DNA of 64,000 bases from positions 4,092,001 through 4,156,000 of the forward strand of contig BSYQ01000008.1 in NCBI GenBank assembly GCA_030272585.1. Reading direction: 5' to 3'. Numbering within the stretch: the stretch's first letter is position 1; each line of letters begins with the position of its first letter. This document shows, one piece after another, positions 21,957 to 34,221 of the stretch. The translations under genes and the position numbers were made by a program. Below the pieces are notes generated by a model. That model was not told where the DNA came from, ran no database searches, and was given only the letters and a program-made list of their open reading frames with translations. The stretch comes from Bryopsis sp. KO-2023. Lineage: Eukaryota > Chlorophyta > Ulvophyceae > Bryopsidales > Bryopsidaceae.

Positions 21957-22998
21957 GTGATGGCCTTTCCAACTTGTTGATAAAGGACCTCGACCCACTC
22001 TCGAGAAAAGAAAGCGGGTGGTGTGGGAAAGCGGGTTGTGGATGGAAATCCTTCTTTGGTTATTTTCTGAGTCATGGATGTTGGTGTGACAATGCTGGTA
22101 ACCCATATTGGGGTTCATTTTTTTCAAAGCTTGGAGTGTTATGCAGAATGTGGATACCCCCAAAAAAACACACAAAAAAAAGAAAAAGAAAGATGTGGTT
22201 ATTCTGGTGTCACACTTTTTTTGTTCTGGTGTCACACTTGCGTGCAAAATGGCACATCGATTTTGTATTCTTTGGGATTGGGGGTTTTCGGAACGGTGAC
22301 GGTCCGTTTTGGACATCAGATTTCCTTTCAGATTTGCCATGGTTTGGTTTTGTTTTTTGGTTTTTTTTTCTCTCCGTTATTCAACGTCTTGTAACCATGG
22401 GTGCAATTTCTGGACCTTGATAAACTCCTAGGGGTGGGGGGAAATCAGTCTAGACAGAAGAAAAAAAAACAAAAAAACAAAAGTGAATCCTTTCTTCCAA
22501 TTTCCCCTCTTCAACGAATGATCGATGATTTTTTTATTTATTTTTTTGGGGGGGGGTCTGAGGATTTTCCCCACCACAGTAAACTTCACGTTTGAGAAAA
22601 GCCAAAAGGAAAAGGAGCCGATAATTGAAACAGAGAAAGCCAACTGCAAGAAAAGATGCGGCAAGCAAATACTGACTATTGTGAAACATGAAACAACTTG
22701 AGGGAGTTCAGCTGTGGTGTTGGTGGTGAAACCTCAAGATTTGTGTCCAAATTCTTACGATTTTTATTCTTTCTGGTTTTTTTCTGGGGGAGGGGGGGGG
22801 GGGAACTCGATCACCCTTCATTAAAATACAAATATCTCATTAAATGAATGATCCGACGTGTACCAATGGATAGCTCTTGTCTAGAATTCTGGACGCTGAA
22901 CACGGTGTTGTTTCGTGGTGTGTGTGTTTCCCATCCTTATTCTTTCTCGCCCTTGTTTTGTTTTGTGGTGTTTTGTTTTGCACCTGCCATATATCGTG
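21957..22998. other. Intergenic, homopolymer-rich
   Basis: This holds the 3' flank of the plastid protein gene and the promoter of the Asterix gene. It contains runs such as a G-run near 22550, a mixed A-run near 22460 and a 14-base G-run near 22790. No supportable ORF. Confidence 0.5.
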
Positions 22999-25152
22999 AT
23001 GAAGCGTTCGGACAGTGGTGGCTTTAAAATCGGAAAGGTGCGTTCTGACAGAGCAAGGGGAGGGTGTTCCCTGTATGTTTGCGTCGAGAGTTTGGACGAG
23101 CAAAACAACGTGCACAAACGCGCGAAGAAATGAATCTGCTAAATGGATACAACCACGGCACATATCGGAGTGGCTGAAAATCAATCGGAGAAATCCACTC
23201 GTTGTCGAAAGCGCGCGAACCTCTCTGTCCACATATTTTCCGATGGATAACGAGTTTATTCAACTATAAATAAGGTACAAAAAAGGTGCTTTTTTCCTTT
23301 TTTTTTGGGGGGGGGGGGTACTGTGTGGAATTGGAAGAGTCGAAATCTGTGCACCCCAAGAAAAGAAAAAGAAAATCTGTCTTTAAAAGGCCAATAAACC
23401 TATGTTTTTATTTTGTGAAGGGTGGTCCTCCAGGTGATCCGAGACGGCCAAATGAAGTCAGGAAATACATCAGGCCTGTCGTTAATATGGATACCCAACC
23501 TCCAGATTCTATGCTATTTGGGGCCTTGTTCTGTGGAATGATTGCTTTAATATTGAAGGTGAATATGATGCATCTTTTAATTTTTTTTCTTTCTTTCATT
23601 ATTGTGGGTTTTAAAACGCGTTGTATGTGTGAATGTGATTCATACATAGCTACGCGTTTTAACAAAAATATATAGAAAAAAAAAGTAAGTATTATTGTAA
23701 TTGTATTGCAATTGTATCGACAAACAAGGATGCATCTTTTTTTTTTTTGGCTGAAGAAAAAGCAAGGTCAGCTGGATGAATATTGGATTTTTCGTTTTTT
23801 AAATGTCGTTTGCTTTGTTTTTTTTTTCTTTTCTGATACGTACAATACAACTTTGTTTTTGGATTATAAAGTTACATGTTGGTTTGAATGCCCACGAACG
23901 AAGAGTTTCTGTGTTTGTTTTTTTTACTTCAATGTTTTGTTCAGCAATGTAATTGGCTCTTTTTTGTGCAAAAAAGTTAATTATCATATTGATGTCTGTT
24001 GAAATGATATTTTTTCCCCTCAGTAAGGTGTGAGTTTGTTATACCATTCTCCATACGTATCGTTTTTTTTTTTTTTAACTCAGAGCCAATGAAGGCTCAG
24101 CTTGAAGTTTTGTCTTTCAAATGTGAAGTCCAACAAGCTGGAAAGAATAGTGGTGTCTGATGATAGGAATTCCCCAACACATTACCATCAATATATATAT
24201 ATATATAATCTTTCGTGTTTTGAAATTAATTGATTGATTGAGTGTCATGGAAACAGATAAAGCTGGCTGCCTGGGCTTCATTGTTTTTCTGCATATCTGC
24301 CCTTGCAAACATGAAAAGCGAACAGATGGACTTCAAGCAAATCGTCAGCTCCCTCACGTAAGTACCGATCCAAATAGTGCATGTCTGACAGAATGAATTT
24401 TTCACACAGGTGGCCACTCCTCGCTGTCGGCTTTTCTCTTTCTCTATGAAATCGGCTCCAGCAATCCATTCATCGTGTCTGGGGTTCACTCATTTTTATT
24501 TTTTATTTTTTGGGGTCAATTTTTGAGGTTACAGAATGAGTTTTCCTTGAAAGAGAAATGCTGCACAAAATTCTGCATCAGAAAAAAAGATATCATTTCT
24601 TAGTATACCAACCCTGAGTGATTTCTTTTCCTGTATTTTTTTTTTCAATTTCCTTTCAGGTTTGCTGTGATGGGTCTGGTCGCGAGTTATCTTGTTCCGA
24701 TGACTCAAGCAGAAAGGTAGGATTTTCTATGTGGATGCACTCCAGCATAACAATTAAAAATATTAAAAAAAAAGAGAAACCCCTGAAAAATCAAAAAGGA
24801 AACAGAGATTTGGCTGGGCAGCGCCCCCATGTTATTATCCATCAATTCCATTTTTATTTTTTTTAATGGTTGAGTTGATCACTTCCATCAGAAATTCTAC
24901 TCGCTAGAAAATTCGAAAGAATGGTGCTATATCAGGAAAAAAGAAAAAAAATCCAGTTTGGCAGTTCAACATTTTGCTTCCGTAGTTTTTTGGAGTTTTG
25001 ATAAAATGTACAAGAGCAGTTGAGGAGAATCGATTTTTATCCCTAATGGAGTTTTGCACCGTGAAACTGTGATTGACTGTTCAGGCGACGGCGTGTTGTT
25101 TGACTGATTTTTTTTCTTATTTTTTTTTCCTTTCAGACGAGCAGGAGCTTGA
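22999..25152 (+). CDS. Asterix / WDR83OS homologue (PAT complex subunit)
   Basis: Five exons give 116 residues: 22999-23037, 23421-23558, 24257-24357, 24660-24716 and 25137-25152, all in phase with GT-AG borders. The core shows the family signature DPRRPNEVRKYIRP, then a first membrane segment (SMLFGALFCGMIALILK), a second (IKLAAWASLFFCISALANMK) and a third (FAVMGLVASYLVP). SALANMK followed by a DFKQIVSSL helix matches the plant and animal Asterix proteins closely. Asterix is a small ER membrane protein that with CCDC47 forms the PAT complex, an intramembrane chaperone for multi-pass proteins. The 13-codon first exon (MKRSDSGGFKIGK) is chosen on phase and position and is the least certain part. 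The last exon adds only RAGA. Confidence 0.88.
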
Positions 25153-25932
25153 GTGCTTCCATACTCCCAACCACAAAAAGGCCAAAACTTCAAGAAATTT
25201 ACACTCAGTTGATTCACATAGTGTCCCAACAATTTTTTTTTTTTTTTTTTCTTTTTTGGGGTGGCGGTCTGACTTCACTCCAGAATGTCCCTTTGTACAC
25301 AATGTCAGACTGTAGGTCGGGGCAGCCTCTTTAAAGAGTGTGAAAAAACTTCCTTCTCCCCCTTTGGAAAACCTAAGAGGGACTTTTAAGCAGCAGGGTA
25401 GAATTTGGCTAGGTAGGGGGGGGGGGGAGGGACTTCAACAGATGTCCAGTTCAGGGGATTCTTTGTTTGGTTAGTCTGTTTTTCTATTGCTGTCACTCGA
25501 GGGATTGTGAGTTCCACACCAACCCTCAAATCCAGGAGCTGCAACCCCCCCAAAAATATTTTTTAATTCCGAGGGGGGGGGACTTTGGTCATGCTGGAAT
25601 TCTTGTGGATGTTGCACAGCTGAATGACTGAATGATGGTAGTCAGTGGCATGCCAGTTTCCCCTGGTGGTGGCTGCTCTCATGTTTTTTCTGTGTAATCA
25701 ATGCTCCTTTGCTCCAAATGGGGATGTCAAGACAGATTTTCCTTACACAGTGCAACCGTTTTTACCCCCACACCATCGCATTGTACTAAAATGTGCCGGA
25801 AGTCAACAGCTGAGGCTCAACAGAGACCCCGTTCAGCAGGACGCATTGGGACCCCACGAAACGCCAATCAAAATGAAAACAAATAGAAACCCTCAACAAA
25901 CCTCCCATCACTGCCCCCCATCCCTGCCGCGT
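25153..25932. other. Intergenic between convergent genes
   Basis: 3' flanks of the Asterix gene and of the large repetitive gene on the other strand. Contains G-runs near 25420 and 25573 and a long T-run near 25231. No supportable gene. Confidence 0.5.
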
Positions 25933-28900
25933 TCATGAGGAGTCGGTCCCACTCCCGGTCCCACTCCTGGTCCCATTTCCGGTCCCGGTCCCACTCCCGG
26001 TCCCGCTCCCGGTCCCACTTCCGGTCTCGGTCTCACTTCCGGTCTCGCTCTCGCTGATTTCGATAACTCGTTTTACAATCCTTTCCTTCACTTGGACCTT
26101 GCGAACAGATTTCACAACAGTCACAGGCTTCGAGATTCGCGCCACCATTTTGTTTCCGTCAGTTATGGTCTCCACCTTCGTCTCGCCTTCCACCAGGTGG
26201 GAGGTCTCCGTAACGCCTTCATGCACAATCCTTGACACGCCACCGTCTGACGAAACGGTTTCCCATCCTGACGCTTGCGCTTGGGAAGCACCTTGAACAG
26301 AGCTCGATTCCCCAACTTGTTCTATCAGCCTGCCCCCTCCAGCTCCTCTACCTCCTTCCACAGTAACGACTTCTCCATCGATCCATTCCCCACCCTCTTC
26401 CCCACCACTATACTCCGCGTAAGTCTCTTGCATTGCCATGGTGCTGGAGGCACCCCTCTGGCCAACGACGCCCTGATCCTGGCTGGGGCAACTTGATAAG
26501 TGTTTCGCATGCAGCATCTGTTCTTCCTCATCCCACTGCTCTCCAGAAACTTCTACATCGTGCCCAACAACCCCTCCTTGCATAACGCCCGCATGGTTGA
26601 CGGACTCCACACTGCTCATTTGTTCGTTTAGAACGGTCCCACCGGTGTTCTCCACCATGGCGAGGTATGAAGTCGACGATTGCTCTTCGCTGAACGATTT
26701 TTGTCCAACTGCGCCACCTTCAGCATCCCCGACTTGTACATCCGACGACAGGGAGCTCTCAGCTGCAGCAACAAAACCTTGTCGATGTGCCTCGCCAACC
26801 ACTGTACCCACAGAGGTTTCGATCGATGACGATATTACACGATTCTCAGACGTGTCCCCTGCAAACCTGGCACCGGCTCCAAGCGCTTCCACACCGCCAA
26901 CAGAGTCACAGATCTTACTGCCATCACTGCCTGGTCCACCTGCAGCAATGTGGGACGTCATAATGCCATCCGCATTATTTCCAACTCGAGCCAGCGCTGG
27001 ATGTTTCTCTGTGGGATCCCCAGATTTCATCGACGCAAACCCATGAGTTTTGATTTGCTCAGGATGAGGAGATCCAGCAACAATATCACAATCAGCCATT
27101 CGTTCACAAGCTTGTTTATCACTTTTCCCACCAGAGCTAGACCCCTGCTTCTTGCCACGTTGTGATTTTTGCCTGGGGACTCCCCCAGCCGTGACCGAAC
27201 CGGGCGTCAACTTTGCCTCGCTACCCTTGTCCTTTACGTGACGGCCCTGTTTTGTGTCCCTCTTTGTGCCACCTACTTTGTGGGGGGATCCCAAAGCGCT
27301 GGTCAGCCCATCGTGCCCGGCAGAATCCGATCCATTATCAGAAATCCGTCCACTTCTCTTCTTACTGTGACCTCCTTGGTTCTTGCCGCCCTTGGACATC
27401 TTTGCTATGGATTTGGGAGCTGTAATGGATGCTGCCTTCTGCTTTGTTTCAAGTCCCACAGCATTTCCACCACCCAAAACCTTGATTGCTGTCTCCTTTG
27501 TTCCATCCTTGGGTGGCAAACTGCCATCCAAGGAAGCTGCGCCAACAGTATCTAACTCCTCAACTCGTTTATCTCGTTTACCACCATGTGGATACTTCTG
27601 GGTCTTTCTGCCTTTTGATTTATTGTTCGATCTATCTTCTCCGACACCATATCCAGAACCCTGGTGCTCGCCAGTTTTGGGATGTTCGCCACGAGACCCA
27701 TCAACATCGACTGCCACTGCACTCAGATTTGCACCAGTCTCCACTTCCATGCCATCCAAACCATGCACTGTTGCACCTCTCACGCCTTTTTGGCGCCCGC
27801 CCCCCCCTGTCAATCCATCGTGTGCGAGAGTATTTGGACCCTTGCTGACAATCTGTGCATCTCCTTTGCCTCGTTTTCCAGTTTTTGAGCGAGGCAAGGA
27901 CCCCTGCTTTTTGCCTGCAGAGCTTCCAGCCCTGACCATATTGGATGCTGCTTGATCATTGAGAGGTTGGCTTGCGGCGGGTCTGGTTGTTTTAGATTCT
28001 TGCGTTTGCTCTTCAACAGCTCCGTTTTCTGCCTCTTCCCGCCCAATACCAACAGCGAGCGAGGGAGATGCATTGCTGCCCTCCGTTTGGTTACTTTCTC
28101 TTTCTGGACAGTCGCTCAGATCTGCTCTTGTTTCAGGGGGTGGTTCCTTCGCCGCTTGTATAATATTTCCCTGCTTCTGGCTAGTAGAGGATGGCGGTGG
28201 TGTGGGGCTTCGGCAAATCTTGTCGGAATTGTTTGGAACCTGATCTATTTCTGTTTGGGGTTCAACATCAACATGTTGAGTGGAAGCTTTCTTATCCTTT
28301 TCCATATTTGTATCCCCAAATTTTCCTTCTCTCCCGCAGGATTGGGTGTTATCTTGTGGATTGTTTGCCGCTTCCACCACAGGAGCAAGAGGATCAGGGG
28401 ATTGCCCATCAATATCACAATCAGCCATCCGTTCACAAGCTTCTTTATCACCTTCCCCACCAGAGCTAGACCTCTGCTTCTTGCTACCTTGTGATTCTCT
28501 CCTGGGGAGTCCCCCAGCCGAGATTGAACCCACCATCAAGTTCGCCTCGCTGCCCCTGTCCTTCGTATTAATTTGGCCCTGGTTTGTGTCACTCTTTGTG
28601 CCACCTACTTTGTGGGGGGAGCTGGTTAACCCATCGTCCCCGGCAGAATCCGATCCCTTATCAGAAATCCGTCCAGGTGCACCTCTGTTCTTACTGTGTC
28701 CTCCTTGGTTCTTGCCGTCCTTGGACATCTTTGGTGTGGATTTGGGAGCTGTAGTGGATGTTGCATTCTGCTTTGTTTCGAGTTCCACAGCATTTCCACC
28801 ACCCCAAACCTTGACTGCTGCCTCCTTTGTTTCGTCCTTGGGTGGTGAACTGCCAACGGATGCATCTTCGCCAACAGTATCTAATTCCTCAACTCGCTTG

Positions 28901-31900
28901 TCTCCTTTACCACCATGTGGATACTTCTGGGTCTTTCTGCCTTTCGACCCACTGTTCGACCCATCCTCAGTGGAAAGCTGTACATCTTCTCCGACACCAT
29001 ATCCAGAACCCTGGTGCTCGCCAGTTTTGGGATGTTCGGCACGAGACCCATCAACATCGACTGCCACTCCAGTCAGATTTGCATCAACCTCCATCTCCAT
29101 CTCACCCAAACCATGCACCGTTGCACCCTTCACGCTTTTTTGGCGCCCACCTGCCCCTTTCAATCCATCGTTTGTGACAGTATCTGGGCCCTCGCTGAAA
29201 ATCTGTGCATCTCCTTTGCCTCGTTTTCCAGTTTTTGAGCGAGGCAAGGATCCCTGCTTTTTGCCTGCAGAGCTCCCAGCCCTGACCAAGGTGGATGCTG
29301 ATTTAAGCTTTGCCCCCACATCTTTCTTCCGACCTGTGGCACGCTTAGTTGGACCAGAATCTGACCCATCGCCCAGCTGATCGGTACCGTCTGATTTCCT
29401 CTTGAGATCGTGGCCATCTACCACTCCACTTTGTGTGGGTTTCAGATTTCTTGCGCCCTTGCCCTTGGACGTGTTATTCAAGGATGCCCCTGACGTCATG
29501 GAATCAGCTATTAGCTGCAAGTCCTCGCTTTCTGCGGGAGCTAGACATTTTCCTCGATCATTCGCGTCACTTTCTGGCGGTAAATCGATTTTCTCCTCTG
29601 ATTGTTCACCATTGGCACTATTCTGCTTGGAGGATAAGGCCTGGAGTACACCTTGATCATTCAGAGCTCCGTTTTCGGAATCCTTCCGTCCGTTACCAAC
29701 ACTGAGCGAGGGAGATACGTTGCTGCCCTCTGTTTGGTTGATTTCTTTTGATGGACCGTCGCTCATATCTGCGCTTGTTTCAGGGTTTGGTTCCTTTGCC
29801 GCTTGTATAAGATTTCCCTGCTTCTGGCTAGTAGAAGATGGCGGTGGTGTGGGGCTTTGGCAAATTTTGTCGGAATCGTTTCGAACCTGCTCTGTTTCTG
29901 TTGAGGGTTCAACCTGTTGAGGGGAAGTTCTCTTCTTCTTTTCCACAGTGGCATCTTCCAATTTTCCTTCGCTTCCACACGATTGGATGCTATCTGGCCC
30001 ATTGTTTGCCCCTTCCACCAAAGGAGTATGATAATTAAGCCCCTGATCAAGGGTTTGGCCATCCGTACTGAGGCCGTCACCGTCCTGGCTTCTTTTTTCG
30101 AATGGGCCGTTCGACTTGCTTCGTTGCGCATCTCCTTGAATGCCTGTGGCCGAAGGACTCATGCCCACCAAGTCTTCCTCTCTGCCCACTTGAGATCCTG
30201 TCCCCTGGTCTTTCCCTTCACTGCCGCCAGCTTCCAGAAGCAATTCTTGTTGCAAAAGGTACTTTTCTTGCTCTTTGCTGTTTTTCACCTCAGTCTCCAA
30301 AATTCTGTCTTCAAGCACCATCTGTTTTTTCTTCCGTCTGCGCTTTTTCTTCTTTTCTTTGTCGTCGAGAGTGGTTCCCTGTTCGCTTTCTGGACTACCA
30401 AGTTGACTGGCATCGCTCCCTTCTACACTCGCGCCGTCAATTTGGCCACCCAACTCCTCGGCAATAGACCCACGAATTGACAATTCCTGTTGCAAAAGGT
30501 ACCTTTCTTGTTCTTTGCTGTTTTCCACCTCAGTCTCCAAAATTCTGTCTTCAAGCACCAGTTGTTTTTTCTTCCGTCTGCGTTTTTTCTTCTTTTCTTT
30601 GTTGTCCAGAGTGGTCTCCTGTTCGCTTTCTGGAACATCAAGTCGACTGGCATCGCTCCCTTCTACACTCACACCGTCAATTTGGCCACCCAGCTCCTCG
30701 GCAATAGACCCACGACTTGACGACCCCTTGACACTTGTCCGTTCGCCGTGGTGATCAAACAGTGCAGGCAGCTCCGGACAAGGGTCTCCCGACTTGCCCC
30801 CGTTTTTGTTGATTGATGCGTGTGTTTTTTTGCCTTTTGGAGCCATTTTTTTCGGCTTGAAGTGCCCAGGCTTGTATGGCGTGCGATTGTTTAAGGTGAA
30901 TGGAGTGGGGATGGTTGGTGCTTTCGAACTCTGAGCAGGTCTGGGATATCTGCTGGCTAGCCTCTTGCGCCCTCGGCCATTTTCAGCAGAACCTTTCTTT
31001 GAGAAGGATGCAAAGCTTCTATTTTGGATCCTTCTCCCCTTAGATATACTGGGAAGCAACGAGGCACGATTGTTTTTGGAAACCATGGTGTAAGTTCTCT
31101 TCACTCTGTCCATCTCATCTTTGGGAAGTCCGAAGGTCCCTGGTGGAAAAGCGACAGGGTTCAAGCTTGGCCATCCATCCTCTTTCTCCCGATCAATAAA
31201 CGTTTGCACAATTCTCGTTACCGTCCCGAGTGCCTTGTCCCTTACTTCCATAACCTGGCAGAAGAACCAAAGCAAAATTTTGGATTTCACTTTTTTTTTT
31301 TTTCTTTTGTCCTACTCAATTGAACACCACTGGTCCAATGCAGAACAAGTGACCGATGCTGTTTTTTTGTTGTTCCAAGAAAAGGAGATGGGAATCATAT
31401 TTATTTCAAAAGGGGTCGAGGAGGGTCACCCCAAACTGAGCAACTTGTTTACCTGCACACTCACAACCAGCCAACCACGACCCCCAAAGGGAAACATGCC
31501 ATTCTTTAAGAAAAACTGCAGGCGGCAAACGAAACCAGGTTTCAGGTCATCAGAAATTACAGATCAGATCAGGTTACCTGATCTTGCCGTCTTTCTTCCC
31601 TGGCAGTTTTTTCGATTTGTCTCTTTTGATACAGCCACCGTGCATAGGCACGCCGTCCTTCTGGACTCCTCCTGGCATGCTGGTCTGTCAGCGGGGGGCA
31701 CTTGTCGAGACACACTGTGCACATGCGGTTTTGCTTCAAATCTGCCGTGAGACGAGCGACACCTCTGAGCATTGAAACATCTGTTCTTTTCCCGTAATGA
31801 ACACGGCCTGATTCAGGGTCGCTCCCGTACGCTCGATCGATAAAAAACCTCCCCTTCCTGCAGCAAATGGTGCAGAAACACAAGCACCGTTCAACCCACT

Positions 31901-33263
31901 TCACACTACCCAAAGTTAAAAGGACAAATCCATGAACTGGTTTTCATTCATCCATAAAAATTGTAAATTGATTAATTAGTTAAGATTAATATTAGTTAAT
32001 ATTAGTTAATTATTTTTGGTTTTTCTTCGAGCATTCATTTGTTGGTGATGTTTGTTAAGCAACTAAGATTTTTAAGCTGGTGATGTTTTCAATGTGTCGA
32101 TGAATTTCTCATTGCCCTTGAACATCGCATGTAAAGTACACACACACAATATTCTTTGCATTGTTGTATCTATGCAGTTCCTTGTTTCATACCTGTCAAA
32201 AGTACCAATGCCGCTTTTAGGCCTCGTGAGTTTCTGCCCATGCTGGAATTGTCTTTGCACTCTGCAAAATCCCTTATTGATTTCCTCAAGCTTAAGCTTC
32301 CTCAGAGTGCTAGCAGCCTGATCATAGTCCGGCCCATTTTCCCCCGGCCGATGGCGTAGCAACAGCCACTCAGGCTGGTGATGCACAAGCTTCAGACGGA
32401 ACTTTTTCCATGAATCCAGGGCTCGGTGAAGCTCCTTCATATCTCTCTGCTCCACAGCAGCTTTGAGATTTGTGCAGATTTGAAGGGATGTGACAGCCAG
32501 GGTATAAGAAGGGTCCCTGGATGGCACTCCAGTCTCTGTTGCTTTCTCCAGTGCAGCAAAAATTGCTTTTGCATTAGCAACGTTCATTGCTGCCCGAAGT
32601 GTGTACAGTGCTCTCCTCATTCGCACCCCTTTGATTGCTGTTTGGACTGTCATGAAGACTTCAGGTGGAAGAGCTTTTCTCAAAATTTCGACAATCGTCC
32701 TGGTACGCTTTCGGATAATTGAGGCTGTTTCTTGCCACCCCACAGGCCGTTCTCTGCAGGATTTTTCATCCACTGGGAGGGGACTTGCATCCCGTCCATA
32801 CCATACCAACCAAAGAGGTGTCGCATACCCAGGGAGGGCCTCCATCATTGGGTTGCCTGACAGAGCAAGTGTTTTGAGCCTTATGAGTGTCCCGATTTCC
32901 GCTGGAAGGTTTTGAATGAGATTGTCTGAGAGGTTCAGTTCCTCCAAAAAACTCAATGCACCAATCTCTTTGGGGACACATCGAATCTGCAGTCATGAGC
33001 ACAGCGACAAAGCTCAGCGACCTCGAACAATACTGATGTTTTTGATCAAGGCCAAAGCTGCCTGAACCTGATTGATGTCAGACCTGATTGTTGTCCAGCT
33101 TCAAGGTTTTCAGTGCCTTCAAATTCATGATCTCTGGAGGCAGAATTTTAATCCTGTTGTTGGAGAGTATCACCACCTTGGCCATGACCTTATCCAACAG
33201 TTCCAGTGGAATCTCTGTGAGTCCCCACGCCTGGGCTCTTATTATCAATTCCCCAAATCTGGC
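25933..33263 (-). CDS. Giant LRR protein with Cys-rich segment and repetitive basic tail
   Basis: Exons 33084-33263, 32193-32986, 31578-31905 and 25933-31254 join without phase error to about 2207 residues; the first coding exon upstream is unresolved (a Kozak-like ATG lies at 33475). The N-terminus has leucine-rich repeats: LTEIPLELLD, VVILSNNRIKILPPEI, LKTLKLDNNQIRCVPKEIG, LEELNLSDNLIQNLPAEIG, LKTLALSGNPM. A helical region of about 200 residues follows, then a Cys-rich exon (CLCFCTICCRKGRF and MCTVCLDKCPP). The last exon of 1774 codons is Lys/Gly/Ser/Glu-rich, lacks hydrophobic segments and is built from internal duplications, ending in GTGSGT repeats. The LRRs suggest a binding scaffold; the tail may be disordered, chromatin- or microtubule-binding. 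No known protein of this layout comes to mind. The splice from LRR to Cys exon (GACAG|GTATGA to TAG|TGTG) is inferred from phase. Confidence 0.72.
25940..26050 (-). repeat. Hexamer-based GT/GS repeat at the C-terminus
   Basis: On the plus strand this is a run of GGTCCC and ACTCCC/ACTTCC words. On the coding strand it encodes GSGT/GTGS repeats preceded by SESETGSETETG. Slippage-prone; length probably varies between strains. Confidence 0.8.
27190..29910 (-). repeat. Two large diverged tandem duplications within the giant exon
   Basis: Blocks such as GSSAGKKQGSLPRSKTGKRG (coding near 27890 and 29240), GEHQGSGYGVGED, RKTQKYPHGGK, SDKIC-SPTPPPSSTSQKQGN (near 28190 and 29840) and ACERMADCDI each occur twice in the same order. 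Offset is about 1350 nt for the first block and about 1650 nt for the SPTPPPSS block, so one copy has gained or lost about 300 nt. Copies have diverged but stay in frame. Confidence 0.85.
30241..30720 (-). repeat. 240-bp (80-codon) direct tandem repeat
   Basis: Two near-identical units, 30241-30480 and 30481-30720, each encode RGSIAEELGGQIDG, EGSDAS, an ESEQ-TTLD stretch, KEKKKKRRRKKKQ, LEDRILETEV and a KEQE-YLLQQEL helix. The exact 240-bp period keeps the frame. The polybasic KKKKRRRKKKQ element would act as a nuclear localisation or nucleic-acid-binding patch, present twice. Confidence 0.9.
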
Positions 33264-34221
33264 CTGGACCACCACATGCAAACCTATTCTATCAGTTCCT
33301 GTGTTTTCCCTGCGGTTCTGCTGATGGGATTTTCTGTCTGGTTTCTGTCTGTAGAATGGTAGCTGTGTTTGGGAGAGTCTGAGAGTGTGGATGGGGGTGG
33401 ACGTGCTTGGACGACGACTCCAAGCACATCAAGGGATTTCTGATGGGCAAACCAAAAGCAACCCGACGTCCCCATGGTGGGTCCAGTGCTTGTCTTCTAT
33501 TCACACTACAACGAGAACAGAAGTCCATCCCACGACGGATACGTCCCGAACAGTTTCGGAGCCGCCAGTGAAAGTGGTGTGAGGTGAAAAGATCAGCGGC
33601 ATTCCCGGTGAGAAGTGAGTTTCTGTGAGCGCATCTTCTGAGATTAGGCGTTGAAGCCATTCACAAGCGTTTCCAGCTCGCTGCGTCTGTAACGAGTTGG
33701 GCTTGTTGGCTTCGTTGTGCAAGCATAAGTTTCTACTTCTACTTGCGAGATATGAAACGAAACGAGGAGCAAAGACGTCACCGTAGAAAAGCGTCGGCCG
33801 TCTCTCGTTCGGGGCGGCCTCGGGGTCCGCCTTGCAGGCAGAGAGTAGAACTCCCTGCCCCCGAGTAACATCTTGCTGGTTGTTGACTCCGGTTAGACTG
33901 AATCCGTGGGTGAAAGGACGACCACGTGTCGATTGTCCCGTTTTCACACAGTGTTCTGTGCAGTCGCTTGTACGCGTAAATTAGTCGCCCGTGGCGCTTC
34001 CGTCGCCCTCTGACCCGCTTCCTGGAGTGTCGGAATCCCAACTGAACAAAAAAAACACACAGCTGCGGCTGCGCTTGGGGCCCTTTGAGGGCGGCTGCCG
34101 TCGTGTATCGCGATTAGATCGGGGATAAATTGTTCATTATCGACGTGGTAGGGCGCGATTATTGTGGTTGGTGTTTCCAAATCGGCTGGACCTCGTTGGA
34201 ACAGTGGAGAGCTTCTTCACC
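33264..34221. promoter_or_regulatory. Shared upstream region of the LRR gene and plastid TPR gene
   Basis: CpG-rich stretch between two head-to-head genes. It probably holds both promoters, 5' UTRs and the unresolved first exon of the LRR gene. Small ORFs here (for example one starting at 33660 on the minus strand) have no domain. No TATA box stands out. Confidence 0.4.

Noticed and set aside
27383..29380. Long plus-strand ORFs (up to 366 codons) rich in Pro, Ser and Phe
   Set aside because: They lie antisense to the giant exon and mirror its repeats; composition is what the complement of Lys/Gly/Ser codons gives.
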